36,750 bases of DNA from assembly GCA_030066715.1 (NCBI GenBank), contig JASJBC010000014.1, positions 1-36,750 on the forward strand, read 5' to 3'. The position numbers were made by a program, and so were the translations under genes. This document shows, piece by piece, positions 8,175-15,871 of this stretch (positions are counted from its first letter, which is position 1; each line of letters opens with the position of its first letter). The notes beneath the pieces are model-generated. The model saw only the letters and a program-made list of their open reading frames with translations. It had not been told where the DNA came from and searched no databases. This stretch comes from Acidimicrobiia bacterium. GTDB lineage: Bacteria > Actinomycetota > Acidimicrobiia > Spongiisociales > UBA5794.

Positions 8175-8858
8175 ATGGCATCGGTACTCCTGATCGAAGA
8201 CGACCAGCGGATTCGACAAGCGCTCGCAACTCGGCTCGCCGAGCGTGGTCACGACGTCGAGTCGACGGGGACGGCGATGGATGGAGTCCAAAGGGCCGTC
8301 AGTGGTGATGTGGACATTGTCGTGCTCGATTTGGGTCTTCCGGACGTTGACGGAGCCGACGCCCTGCAAATGATCCGAGCGGTGAGCAAGGTGCCCGTCA
8401 TCGTGGCGACGGCAAGGGATGACCAGGAGGAGATCGTGACGATCTTCGACGCCGGTGCCGACGACTACGTGATCAAGCCGTACTCCACCGATCACCTGGA
8501 AGCCCGCATTCGGGCCTTGCTCCGGCGAGCCGCAAGGGTCGACAGCCCGGCCGTCATCACGATCGGTGATCTGCGCATCGATTCCGAAGCGCACGAAGCC
8601 ACCCTTGGCAACGAGCCACTGGACCTGTCTGCGAAAGAGTTCGAGCTGCTTGCATATCTCGCCGAGCGACCGGGAAAGATGATCGGGAAGCGGGAGCTGC
8701 TGGCCGCCGTATGGCGTCAGCCGTACGGTGGGGCCGACAAGACGGTCGACGTCCACCTCTCCTGGTTGCGGAAGAAGCTCGGTGAGAGCGCAGCCGATCC
8801 GCGCTACATCCACACCAGGCGGGGCGTCGGCGTCAAGCTCGTCGACCCGGGCTCGTGA
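8175..8858 (+). CDS. OmpR/PhoB-family DNA-binding response regulator
   Basis: 227 aa; MASVLLIEDDQRIRQALATRLAERGHDVE..., DIVVLDLGLPDVDG, ARDDQEE, ADDYVIKPYS, C-terminal winged helix LSAKEFELLAYLAERPGKMIGKRELLAAVW. Confidence 0.95.
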   Translation: MASVLLIEDDQRIRQALATRLAERGHDVESTGTAMDGVQRAVSGDVDIVVLDLGLPDVDGADALQMIRAVSKVPVIVATARDDQEEIVTIFDAGADDYVIKPYSTDHLEARIRALLRRAARVDSPAVITIGDLRIDSEAHEATLGNEPLDLSAKEFELLAYLAERPGKMIGKRELLAAVWRQPYGGADKTVDVHLSWLRKKLGESAADPRYIHTRRGVGVKLVDPGS

Positions 8859-10147
8859 GAGCCAGGCTGAATCTCGTCGTCGGTGCGGTTACGGCGATGG
8901 TCGTCATTGCGTTCCTCGTTCCGTTGACTTTGGTGATCAGGGACCTGGCCGCCGACCGGGCTGGGACCGCTGCGCAAAACCAAGCCGAGGCCATAGCGCA
9001 GTTCATTGCTTTGCAGGCGCCGGTAGCCAGCACCGATGAAGTGATTGCCAACGTCCCGGCAACCGAGGAAGACTTCCCCACCTCATATGTTGTCGCCACC
9101 GCTGAGGGCCAGCGGGTAATCGGCGAGCCGCTGCCGACCGGCGAGACCATCGATGCTGCCCTGGGAGGAGCGGCATTTCGAGCCCGCGTCAACGGAGGCG
9201 AGGCGGTCTATACCCCAGTCCTCCTCCCAGCCACCGGCGAAACCGTCGTTGTCCGTGTCTTCGTGAGCGATGAGGAGCTCTCCGAGGGAGTAGCTCGATC
9301 GACGGCGATCCTCATGCTGCTCGGCCTCGCCCTGGTCGCCATAGCCGTCGGCGTCGCTGACTGGCTTGGGCGTTCGATGGTGCAGCCGGTGAAGGATCTT
9401 TCCGCCACCGCAGCAACCCTCGGTAGAGGGAACCTGGAAGCACGAGTCGATCCGTCCGGTCCTCCCGAGATCCAAGAGGTTGGAATCGAGCTCAACGAAC
9501 TCGCCGACCGCATCGTCCGCCTTCTCCGTATGGAGCGGGAAGCTGCGGCCGATCTCTCCCACCGGCTGCGGACCCCGCTGACCGCAGTCAAGCTCGATGC
9601 GGAAGCATTGCAGCCCGGACCAGGAGCCGACCGTCTGCGTGAGGACCTCGACGAGCTCGAGCGCACGGTCGATTTTGTGATCAACGAAGCCCGTCGCCCG
9701 ATCCGCGCCGACTCCGATCGCAGCTGCGACCTCGGTGCCGTAGCGGCCACACGGGTCGAATTCTGGACCGCACTAGCCGAAGAGCAGGGCCGCCAGCTCG
9801 AATACATGGCCGATGGCCAGACGGCAATGGTCACAGTTGGCGCAGACGATGCAACCGCGATGATCGACGCCTTGATCGGAAACGTGTTTGCGCACACGGA
9901 GGACGGGGTCGACTTCACGGTTGCCGTTGCGGTAATCGACGACGCCAACGTGATGCTGATCGTCGACGACGACGGTCCGGGCTTCAGCGAAGATTTGGCG
10001 GAGCGGGGCCTGAGCGCAGGAGGCTCGACGGGCCTCGGCCTCGATATTGCCGCTCGCACTGCAAGCTCTGGCGGCGGCGCGCTCATCATCGGCACCAGCG
10101 GGAGCGGTGGAGGAAGAGTGACGGTGACGATGCCGGTCCTCAGCTAG
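8855..10147 (+). CDS. Sensor histidine kinase (HAMP + HisKA + HATPase)
   Basis: 430 aa, GTG start overlapping the regulator stop by 4 nt; LSHRLRTPLTAVKLDAEAL H-box, IVDDDGPGFSE and STGLGLDIAARTASSGGG ATP-binding motifs; two TM segments. Confidence 0.93.
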   Translation: MRARLNLVVGAVTAMVVIAFLVPLTLVIRDLAADRAGTAAQNQAEAIAQFIALQAPVASTDEVIANVPATEEDFPTSYVVATAEGQRVIGEPLPTGETIDAALGGAAFRARVNGGEAVYTPVLLPATGETVVVRVFVSDEELSEGVARSTAILMLLGLALVAIAVGVADWLGRSMVQPVKDLSATAATLGRGNLEARVDPSGPPEIQEVGIELNELADRIVRLLRMEREAAADLSHRLRTPLTAVKLDAEALQPGPGADRLREDLDELERTVDFVINEARRPIRADSDRSCDLGAVAATRVEFWTALAEEQGRQLEYMADGQTAMVTVGADDATAMIDALIGNVFAHTEDGVDFTVAVAVIDDANVMLIVDDDGPGFSEDLAERGLSAGGSTGLGLDIAARTASSGGGALIIGTSGSGGGRVTVTMPVLS

Positions 10148-10724
10148 CGCTTGCTCTTGCCGGCTTATCGCCGCGGCGGTGCGCCGGTATGGCACGACGA
10201 TCAGGAGTCGCCGCCTGAGCGATGCGGACAACAAGGAGCATCGCAACGATTGCCAGCGAAACCGCGTACATGCTCATGACGATCGGGTGAGAGCTGTCCG
10301 TACCGCTGAAGAAGCCGTGAAGCCCCGCACCGACGAAGGTCCCGAAGGACATCATGTGAATCGCCCGCCATGTGTTCTGCCCGATCCACTTCTTCACATA
10401 GAAGCTAACCGTGATGAGGAACATCATGTAGAAGGCGACCACGCCCAAGGCGACTGCGAGCGGGCGCCAAGACGACGCCCCGGGCACAAACAGGGCGCGG
10501 TAGCCAAAGTCGATGTAGTCGTGGTTGAACAGGAAGTACATGTGGATCCCGGTCGCAAGAAGGGAGCCGATGCCCAACGATTCGTGGAACCACGACACAC
10601 CCTTGGGCTTGACGGCCCGGCCCAGGACCTTGGTCGAGATGAGCAGTCCCCAGATGGTCGATCCTGCGAGAAGCAGAAACGCAACAATCCCCGATCCCCT
10701 GATCGCCATCCATTCCAGGCTCAT
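10140..10724 (-). CDS. Ferric-reductase-like transmembrane protein (predicted bis-heme b)
   Basis: MSLEWMAIRGSGIVAFLLLAG...; paired His at ~13-14 spacing in two helices: WFHESLGIGSLLATGIHMYF and RAIHMMSFGTFVGAGLHGFF. Start from internal ATG at 10724. Confidence 0.8.
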   Translation of the reverse strand: MSLEWMAIRGSGIVAFLLLAGSTIWGLLISTKVLGRAVKPKGVSWFHESLGIGSLLATGIHMYFLFNHDYIDFGYRALFVPGASSWRPLAVALGVVAFYMMFLITVSFYVKKWIGQNTWRAIHMMSFGTFVGAGLHGFFSGTDSSHPIVMSMYAVSLAIVAMLLVVRIAQAATPDRRAIPAHRRGDKPARASAS

Positions 10725-10737
10725 TGCACCACTCCTC

Positions 10738-11574
10738 TCATGCCGCCATCGTCCAGCCGGTAGTCGCGTAGACGTTGCCGTCGTGCCAGACCACCAGGGC
10801 GGCTTCGATCCAATCCTGTTCCTCCGCCCACACCAGCCCATGCTCGCCGTGCAGCAAGACCGCCTTCGCCCCCGCCTCCGCCTCGGTGGCAGTGGCCGCG
10901 GTGACGGTGGCGCTGAAGATCGGCGAGGCCGCCGGCCGCAGCCGACGGGGGTCGATGATGTGATGGGCGTCCCCGTCAGCAACCTTCCAGCGGCGGCGCG
11001 ATGAAGACGATGTCGCCAAGCCTCCGTGACTCAGTTGCACAGTTGCCGCAATCTCGCCCCAGGGGTCGGCGATCGCGATCGGCAGCGGAGGTCCGGCGCT
11101 GCGCAGATCCCCGCCTGCGGATACCAGGGAGGCGAGACCCAGCTCGACTGTGCGGTCCGCGGTCCAACCCTTGGCGATCCCACCGAGATCGAGAACGGTG
11201 CCGGGCGATCGAAAGACTGTGCTCTCCTCGATAGACCACTCACCTATCTCCGCAACGACCGGCTCGGCTGTCAGTTGTGGCAGAGCAGCAAAAGCCCGGT
11301 CATAGCCCCACGCAGCAACGGCAGCTCCCACCGCCGGATCGACCAAGCCGCCGGTCCGCCGTCGTAGTTCCTGCGCATCGGCGAGACACGACGCAAGCGC
11401 GCTCGACACCTCGACCGCACGGCCGGGAGTGGTGTTCAGGGCGTTCAGCTCGCTCGTCGAGTCGAATCTGCTGAAGACTGCCTCGGCATCCGCAAAGAAG
11501 CCCACCACATCACCGATCTCGTTACCAGTGGCGACAATCCTCGTGCCCATCGCAGGGAAGTCGATCCGCTTCAT
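10738..11574 (-). CDS. apbE: FAD:protein FMN transferase (ApbE family)
   Basis: 278 aa; PAMGTRIVATG, FSRFDSTSELNALN, VLDLGGIAKGWTADRTVELG, LVSAGGDLRSAGPP, HHIIDPRRLRPA. Confidence 0.92.
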   Translation of the reverse strand: MKRIDFPAMGTRIVATGNEIGDVVGFFADAEAVFSRFDSTSELNALNTTPGRAVEVSSALASCLADAQELRRRTGGLVDPAVGAAVAAWGYDRAFAALPQLTAEPVVAEIGEWSIEESTVFRSPGTVLDLGGIAKGWTADRTVELGLASLVSAGGDLRSAGPPLPIAIADPWGEIAATVQLSHGGLATSSSSRRRWKVADGDAHHIIDPRRLRPAASPIFSATVTAATATEAEAGAKAVLLHGEHGLVWAEEQDWIEAALVVWHDGNVYATTGWTMAA

Positions 11575-11942
11575 GACCCGGAACTGACGACGACATCGTT
11601 GATGGTCGGACGGTCGCCGCCGCCGCCGGCAGCGCTGGTGGTGCCGCCCCCTCCGCTACCCCCGCCGACCGTGATCGTGCGTGTGATCACCTCTGGCGGC
11701 GGCGGGGGCACCGGGGTATAGCGAACGATGATGAGGCCTGCAGCCGGAGCTTCGGGAACACCGGCCACAGGTGGGGGTACTTCCTGGACCTCGGCCAGTG
11801 GTTGGTCTACCGGTTCCGGCGCCGGCGTGGCGGCCTCCTCCGTCGCCGCCTGAACAGCGACGACCGAGGTACCCCAGGCAACTGCGGCACCAGTCCAGGC
11901 CACGATGCGAGCCCAGCGGCTCGGGAGAAGTCTCTTCAGCAT
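11571..11942 (-). CDS. Small single-pass/exported Pro-Gly-rich protein of unknown function
   Basis: 123 aa; N-terminal TM IVAWTGAAVAWGTSVVAV, then P-rich and GGGSGGGGTTSAAGGGGDRPTINDVVVSSGS; overlaps apbE by ATGA. Confidence 0.65.
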   Translation of the reverse strand: MLKRLLPSRWARIVAWTGAAVAWGTSVVAVQAATEEAATPAPEPVDQPLAEVQEVPPPVAGVPEAPAAGLIIVRYTPVPPPPPEVITRTITVGGGSGGGGTTSAAGGGGDRPTINDVVVSSGS

Positions 11943-11945
11943 CGG

Positions 11946-12311
11946 TCAACCCTCCTCCTGCGGCGGAGCCTCTTCGACAACGGTGAGCACGGCGTTGTGC
12001 TCGATCAGCACGCCGATGACGGCAGGCGGCAACTCAGCGACCAGCTCTTGCCGTCCGGCGAGCTGTGCATAGCCGTTGGCCTGCAAGACCCTCACCACAG
12101 CGGGGTCGAGTCCCTCGACCTCTAGTTGCGGAGCGGGCTCCACCACGACTGTGAAGGGCGGAGCCGTGGTCGCGGTCACGACCACGGCGTCCTCCTCCAC
12201 CACCGATCGCTCGGCAGGCGATGTGAGCAGCCACACCACCGGGATCAACCCGGTGAGCGCCACAAGGGCGGCAGCGAGGAGCGAGGTGAAGCTGCTCGAC
12301 CGGTCGGCCAC
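11946..12311 (-). CDS. Small single-pass membrane protein of unknown function
   Basis: 121 aa; GTG start sharing one nt with upstream stop (TAGTG); TM LLAAALVALTGLIPVVWLL; C-terminal LDPAVVRVLQANGYAQLAGRQELVAELPPAVIGVLIEHNAVLTVVEE. Confidence 0.65.
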   Translation of the reverse strand: MADRSSSFTSLLAAALVALTGLIPVVWLLTSPAERSVVEEDAVVVTATTAPPFTVVVEPAPQLEVEGLDPAVVRVLQANGYAQLAGRQELVAELPPAVIGVLIEHNAVLTVVEEAPPQEEG

Positions 12312-13120
12312 TAGTCGTCATCCTCTTTGTCGTCGTCGTCCTCGTCGTCGTCCTCGTCCTCTTCGTCTTCCTCGTCCTCTTCGTCTTCCTCTTCGTCTTC
12401 GTATTCCTCGTCGTCGTATTCCTCGTCGTCGTATTCCTCGTCGTCGTATTCGTCGTCGTCGTATTCGTCGTCGTTGCGGTTACCGCTGCGATCCGCAAGA
12501 TCAACCGCATCCTCGGCGACGTCGAGTTTGGCAAGCCCGGCTGCGTAGTCGCCGGCATCGGCGAGAGCCCCGGCCTCGGCGACGAGTTGCCTGGCGAGGT
12601 CGATCATCTCGCCATGGGCGCCCGCAGCGATCGCGGCATTGATGTACGCAACGGTCTCGGCGTACGCCTCCTCGAACTCAGCGGCGAGGTCGTAGTCGTC
12701 GCTGGAGTCGTCCATTCCGGCAGGTGCTGCCGCAACTGTCACGGTCTCGACAACGGCCTCCGGTGCCGGCGGCCCGGGCAAGGCCATGCCTTCCGAAGCG
12801 CAGATCGAACGCAGCGAATCGAGCGCCGCCTGCTCGAGAGCGCTGATGGTCCCGCCTGCCTCCTTGGCGACGAGCAGCCCACCCTGTTCTCCACAGGCCA
12901 TCTCTAGGTCATCGGTAGAGGCAATCTCCAGAGCATCGGCGGCCGGCGCGACGGTTGTGGCGACGTCATCCACAACGACGTCGACGACGCCCGCCTCCTG
13001 CGGCTCGACGCTCTGGTCGGGATTCACCAGCGCCACCGCTGCAACTGCGCTCATTGGGACCAGCAGGAGCCCGATGATCAGAGAAGTGGAGAACTTGCGC
13101 CCTCCGGCGTTGTCACTCAC
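12311..13120 (-). CDS. Single-pass membrane protein with Cys pair and Tyr-punctuated poly-acidic C-terminal tail
   Basis: 269 aa; N-terminal TM LIIGLLLVPMSAVAAVALV; MACGEQGG...SICASEG; C-term NDDEYDDDEYDDEEYDDEEYDDEEYEDEEEDEEDEEDEEDEDDDEDDDDKEDDD. Confidence 0.75.
   Translation of the reverse strand: MSDNAGGRKFSTSLIIGLLLVPMSAVAAVALVNPDQSVEPQEAGVVDVVVDDVATTVAPAADALEIASTDDLEMACGEQGGLLVAKEAGGTISALEQAALDSLRSICASEGMALPGPPAPEAVVETVTVAAAPAGMDDSSDDYDLAAEFEEAYAETVAYINAAIAAGAHGEMIDLARQLVAEAGALADAGDYAAGLAKLDVAEDAVDLADRSGNRNDDEYDDDEYDDEEYDDEEYDDEEYEDEEEDEEDEEDEEDEDDDEDDDDKEDDD
12401..12475. repeat. 15-bp in-frame tandem repeat (gtattcctcgtcgtc-type, five units) encoding the EYDDE periodicity
   Basis: gtatt(c) recurs at 12401, 12416, 12431, 12446 and 12461 with near-identical 15-bp units; flanked by tcg/tcc trinucleotide-like low-complexity sequence (12310-12400). 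Confidence 0.8.
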
Positions 13121-13164
13121 GAGTACATCTCCTTGCTTGTTCCCGGCAACAATGCAGGAGCCTG

Positions 13165-13181
13165 CGCTAAGCGATCGCTAA
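13165..13181. promoter_or_regulatory. Putative response-regulator box 2 (minus strand: TTAGCG-atcgc-TTAGCG perfect direct repeat)
   Basis: Perfect 6-bp direct repeat at 11-bp period 45 bp upstream of the five-gene minus-strand operon; matches box 1. Confidence 0.55.
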
Positions 13182-13199
13182 CTGTCGGACAAACGCCCT

Positions 13200-13829
13200 C
13201 TAAAGATCGAGGACGTACACAAAGGTCTCGCCGGTGTCCCCGGCGAACAGCCGCGTCATCGGCGAGTCGAACGTCCCCACTCGCTCGAACCCGTAGTGCT
13301 CGTAGAACCCGAAGTTCGAGTGGGTGTCGGTCTCTACCGTTATCCGATCCTTGCCGAGCCCACGACACAGGTCGATGTACTCATCCATCAACTGCCGGCC
13401 GAGGCCGCGGCCGCGGGCGGCTGCATCGACTGCAAGCAGGGTGACCTCGGTGTCGGAAGGGGCCAACACCGAACGACGGGCGACACTGTGTGCCCGGATA
13501 GCACGCAGCCAGCGGAGCTTCTCGCCGCTACCCCAGCCTCTCGCACCGATCAACCGGCCCAGCATGCGGAGCGCTCCCAACAAACCCTGGTAACCGTTGT
13601 CGAACCTGGCGCCGTCGCCGGCCGCACCAAACAGCAAACCCAGCACCACCCCATCATCCTCGACGACCCGGTAGTGGCGGCTCTCCGCCAGTGACCCGTT
13701 CACGTAGAAGTCCTTGGCGACAGTGGCCACGGCCGGGTGCTCGAGATGTCCGTCGAAGTCCCATGCCTGGTTGACCAACTCCGTACACCGGTCGAGGTCA
13801 TCGGGCCGGTAGTCGCGCAAGGTTGCCAT
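13200..13829 (-). CDS. GNAT family N-acetyltransferase
   Basis: 209 aa; VTLLAVDAAARGRGLGRQLMDEYIDLCRGLGKDRITVETDTHSNFGFYEHYGFERVGTF. Confidence 0.88.
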   Translation of the reverse strand: MATLRDYRPDDLDRCTELVNQAWDFDGHLEHPAVATVAKDFYVNGSLAESRHYRVVEDDGVVLGLLFGAAGDGARFDNGYQGLLGALRMLGRLIGARGWGSGEKLRWLRAIRAHSVARRSVLAPSDTEVTLLAVDAAARGRGLGRQLMDEYIDLCRGLGKDRITVETDTHSNFGFYEHYGFERVGTFDSPMTRLFAGDTGETFVYVLDL

Positions 13830-14482
13830 CAGACGGGCCGCTTGTACTCGCTCACGTACTCAGGCGTCGCGACGTCCACGCGCAACAGCGGATCGACGAT
13901 CGCCTCTCCGGCCGTGAGCGTCAGCGGGATCACCCCGGCCCAGATCGCCAGGTCGTAGTCCTCCTCCTCGTCTCCAGGACCACCGGTTCGCATCTTCGCT
14001 GATGCTTCGGTGAGGGGAAGGGCGACGACCAGCGTGCCCTTCACCTCTTTTTCGGTCATCTCCCGAGAGTCTGCCCAGCGACCCGGAACAACGTGCTCGG
14101 TTATTGCCTCGAGTGCATCCCGCTTCTCCTGGGTGTCGGTGACGATCCGCGGCGATCCGAAGACGACGACCGACCGGTAGTTCATCGAATTGTGGAAGGC
14201 GGCCCGAGCCACAACGAGACCATCAACCAGCGTGACGTTGACGCTGATCTCGTCACCGGACCGCATGGAACGCAGCATGCGGCTGGCCGGCGATCCATGC
14301 AGGTACAGCGTTTCGCCGAGCCTGGCGTGAATGGTCGGGATGACGACCGGGGCACCTTCGTGGACAAAGCCGACATGGCAGATCAACGCCTCGTCGAGAA
14401 TCGAGTTGATGAGATCGCGGTCGTAGCTCCCGCGCTCCGGCAACCGCCGGACCTCCGTTCTCTGGCTTGGAGCTTCTGCCAT
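13829..14482 (-). CDS. Pyridoxamine 5'-phosphate oxidase family (flavin-nucleotide-binding) protein
   Basis: From MAEAPSQRTEVRRLPERGSYDRDLINSILDEALICHVGFVHEGAPVVIPTIHARLGETLYLHGSPASRMLRSM...; start at 14482 rather than track 14632. Confidence 0.88.
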   Translation of the reverse strand: MAEAPSQRTEVRRLPERGSYDRDLINSILDEALICHVGFVHEGAPVVIPTIHARLGETLYLHGSPASRMLRSMRSGDEISVNVTLVDGLVVARAAFHNSMNYRSVVVFGSPRIVTDTQEKRDALEAITEHVVPGRWADSREMTEKEVKGTLVVALPLTEASAKMRTGGPGDEEEDYDLAIWAGVIPLTLTAGEAIVDPLLRVDVATPEYVSEYKRPV

Positions 14483-14527
14483 GGGCCGGAGCCTACCGCC
14501 ACTCGGCACCAGCGGTAGGGTGGCGCA

Positions 14528-15154
14528 ATGGCGACCGCTCCCCACTCGATGTTCGCTCGGATCTACGACCTGTTGATGGTGCCCAACGATCGCCTCGGCC
14601 TGCGCCGCCAGCGGGCCCGGCTTTGCCAACACGCATCAGGTCGGGTGTTGGAGATCGCGGTGGGGACCGGGCTCAACCTGAGTTACTACGAGCGGGCCGA
14701 CCTGGTGGTGGGCATCGACAACAACACCGGCATGCTGCGCCGTGCCATCCGCCGCACCTGGGAATCCCCTGCCCCAGTGGACCTCGTAGCCGCCGATGCC
14801 CGCAGCCTTCCGTTCGGCGACAACGAGTTCGACGCCGCAGTGATCGCCCTGTCGTTGTGCACGGTCCCGGAACCCGAACGTGTTCTGGCCGAGATTGCCC
14901 GGGTGACCAGGAGCGCAGGGACGTTGCATTTCCTCGAGCATGTGCGCTCGCCCCGCGACCGCATGGCGAGGCTCCAGGACCGTATCAAGCCCGCCTGGGA
15001 AACGATCTCCGGCGGTTGTCGCTCCAACCAGGACACCGAGGGGATCTTGCGCAACTCGCCGTGGACCATCCGAGACCTCTGGAGGTCGGACACCGGCGGA
15101 ATGATTCAGGGAACCGCCACGCTAGAGACGGCCGGCCTCGACGATCCGTTGTAG
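14528..15154 (+). CDS. Class I SAM-dependent methyltransferase
   Basis: 208 aa; VLEIAVGTGLNLSYYERADLVVGIDNNTGMLRRA (motif I), FDAAVIALSLCTVPEPERVLAEIARV, FLEHVRSPRDRM. Confidence 0.88.
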   Translation: MATAPHSMFARIYDLLMVPNDRLGLRRQRARLCQHASGRVLEIAVGTGLNLSYYERADLVVGIDNNTGMLRRAIRRTWESPAPVDLVAADARSLPFGDNEFDAAVIALSLCTVPEPERVLAEIARVTRSAGTLHFLEHVRSPRDRMARLQDRIKPAWETISGGCRSNQDTEGILRNSPWTIRDLWRSDTGGMIQGTATLETAGLDDPL

Positions 15155-15871
15155 GAACTGTCTGGTCCGAGGCTGCTGCGGGTTCTTGAACAGCTCGTTG
15201 GGCGGACCCTGTTCGAGGATCTTGCCCTGATCCAGAAAGCAGACGCGGTCGGACACATCGCGGGCAAACCCCATCTCATGGGTAGCGATCAGCATGGTCA
15301 TTCCGCTCTCCTTGAGACCGCGGATCACATTGAGCACTTCGGCGACCAACTCGGGGTCGAGCGCCGAGGTCACCTCGTCGAACAACATCAACTGCGGCTG
15401 GTGCGCCAGCGCCCGGACGATGGCAACACGCTGCTGCTGTCCGCCCGAGAGACGATCCGGGTAGTCGTCTGCCTTCTCGGAGAGGTTGAACTGATCCAGC
15501 AGCTCGCGCGCCCTCTCCTCGGCGACGTCACGATCCTCGCCGTGGACCTTGCGAGGACCGAGCGTGATGTTGTCGATCACCTTCATGTGCGGGAACAGGT
15601 TGAACGCCTGGAAGACGATCCCCATCTCCTGACGGACCTGGTTGGGGTTCACCTCGCCACTGGTGATCGACAGGCCGTCGAGGCGAATGTCGCCGCCGTC
15701 GATTGGAATCAGCAGATTGATGCACTTGAGCAGAGTCGACTTGCCCGAGCCCGACGAACCGATGAGGCAGACCACGTCATGCGGGTCCACCTTGAGGTCC
15801 ACATCCGAGAGGACGACCTTGGACTCGAACGCTTTGGAGAGACTCTCTATCTCGAGTTTGGGAACACTCAT
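15122..15871 (-). CDS. Polar amino-acid ABC transporter ATP-binding protein (GlnQ-type)
   Basis: 249 aa; LIGSSGSGKSTLLKCINLL Walker A, LSGGQQQRVAIVRALAHQPQLMLFDEVTSALDPELV. Confidence 0.95.
   Translation of the reverse strand: MSVPKLEIESLSKAFESKVVLSDVDLKVDPHDVVCLIGSSGSGKSTLLKCINLLIPIDGGDIRLDGLSITSGEVNPNQVRQEMGIVFQAFNLFPHMKVIDNITLGPRKVHGEDRDVAEERARELLDQFNLSEKADDYPDRLSGGQQQRVAIVRALAHQPQLMLFDEVTSALDPELVAEVLNVIRGLKESGMTMLIATHEMGFARDVSDRVCFLDQGKILEQGPPNELFKNPQQPRTRQFLQRIVEAGRL

Noticed and set aside
7426-8193. Plus-strand Arg/Gly/Cys-rich 255-aa ORF (and 7700-8056 poly-Val ORF)
   Set aside because: Antisense shadow of the Thr-codon-rich stalk; overlaps the real minus-strand gene and the regulator promoter.
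12401-12475. CRISPR-like array interpretation of the 15-bp repeat
   Set aside because: Units are contiguous, in-frame and coding, without unique spacers.
12327-12548. Plus-strand poly-Ser ORF (MSSSSSSS...)
   Set aside because: Antisense shadow of the poly-Asp/Glu tail repeats (12311-13120, minus); no RBS or domain support.
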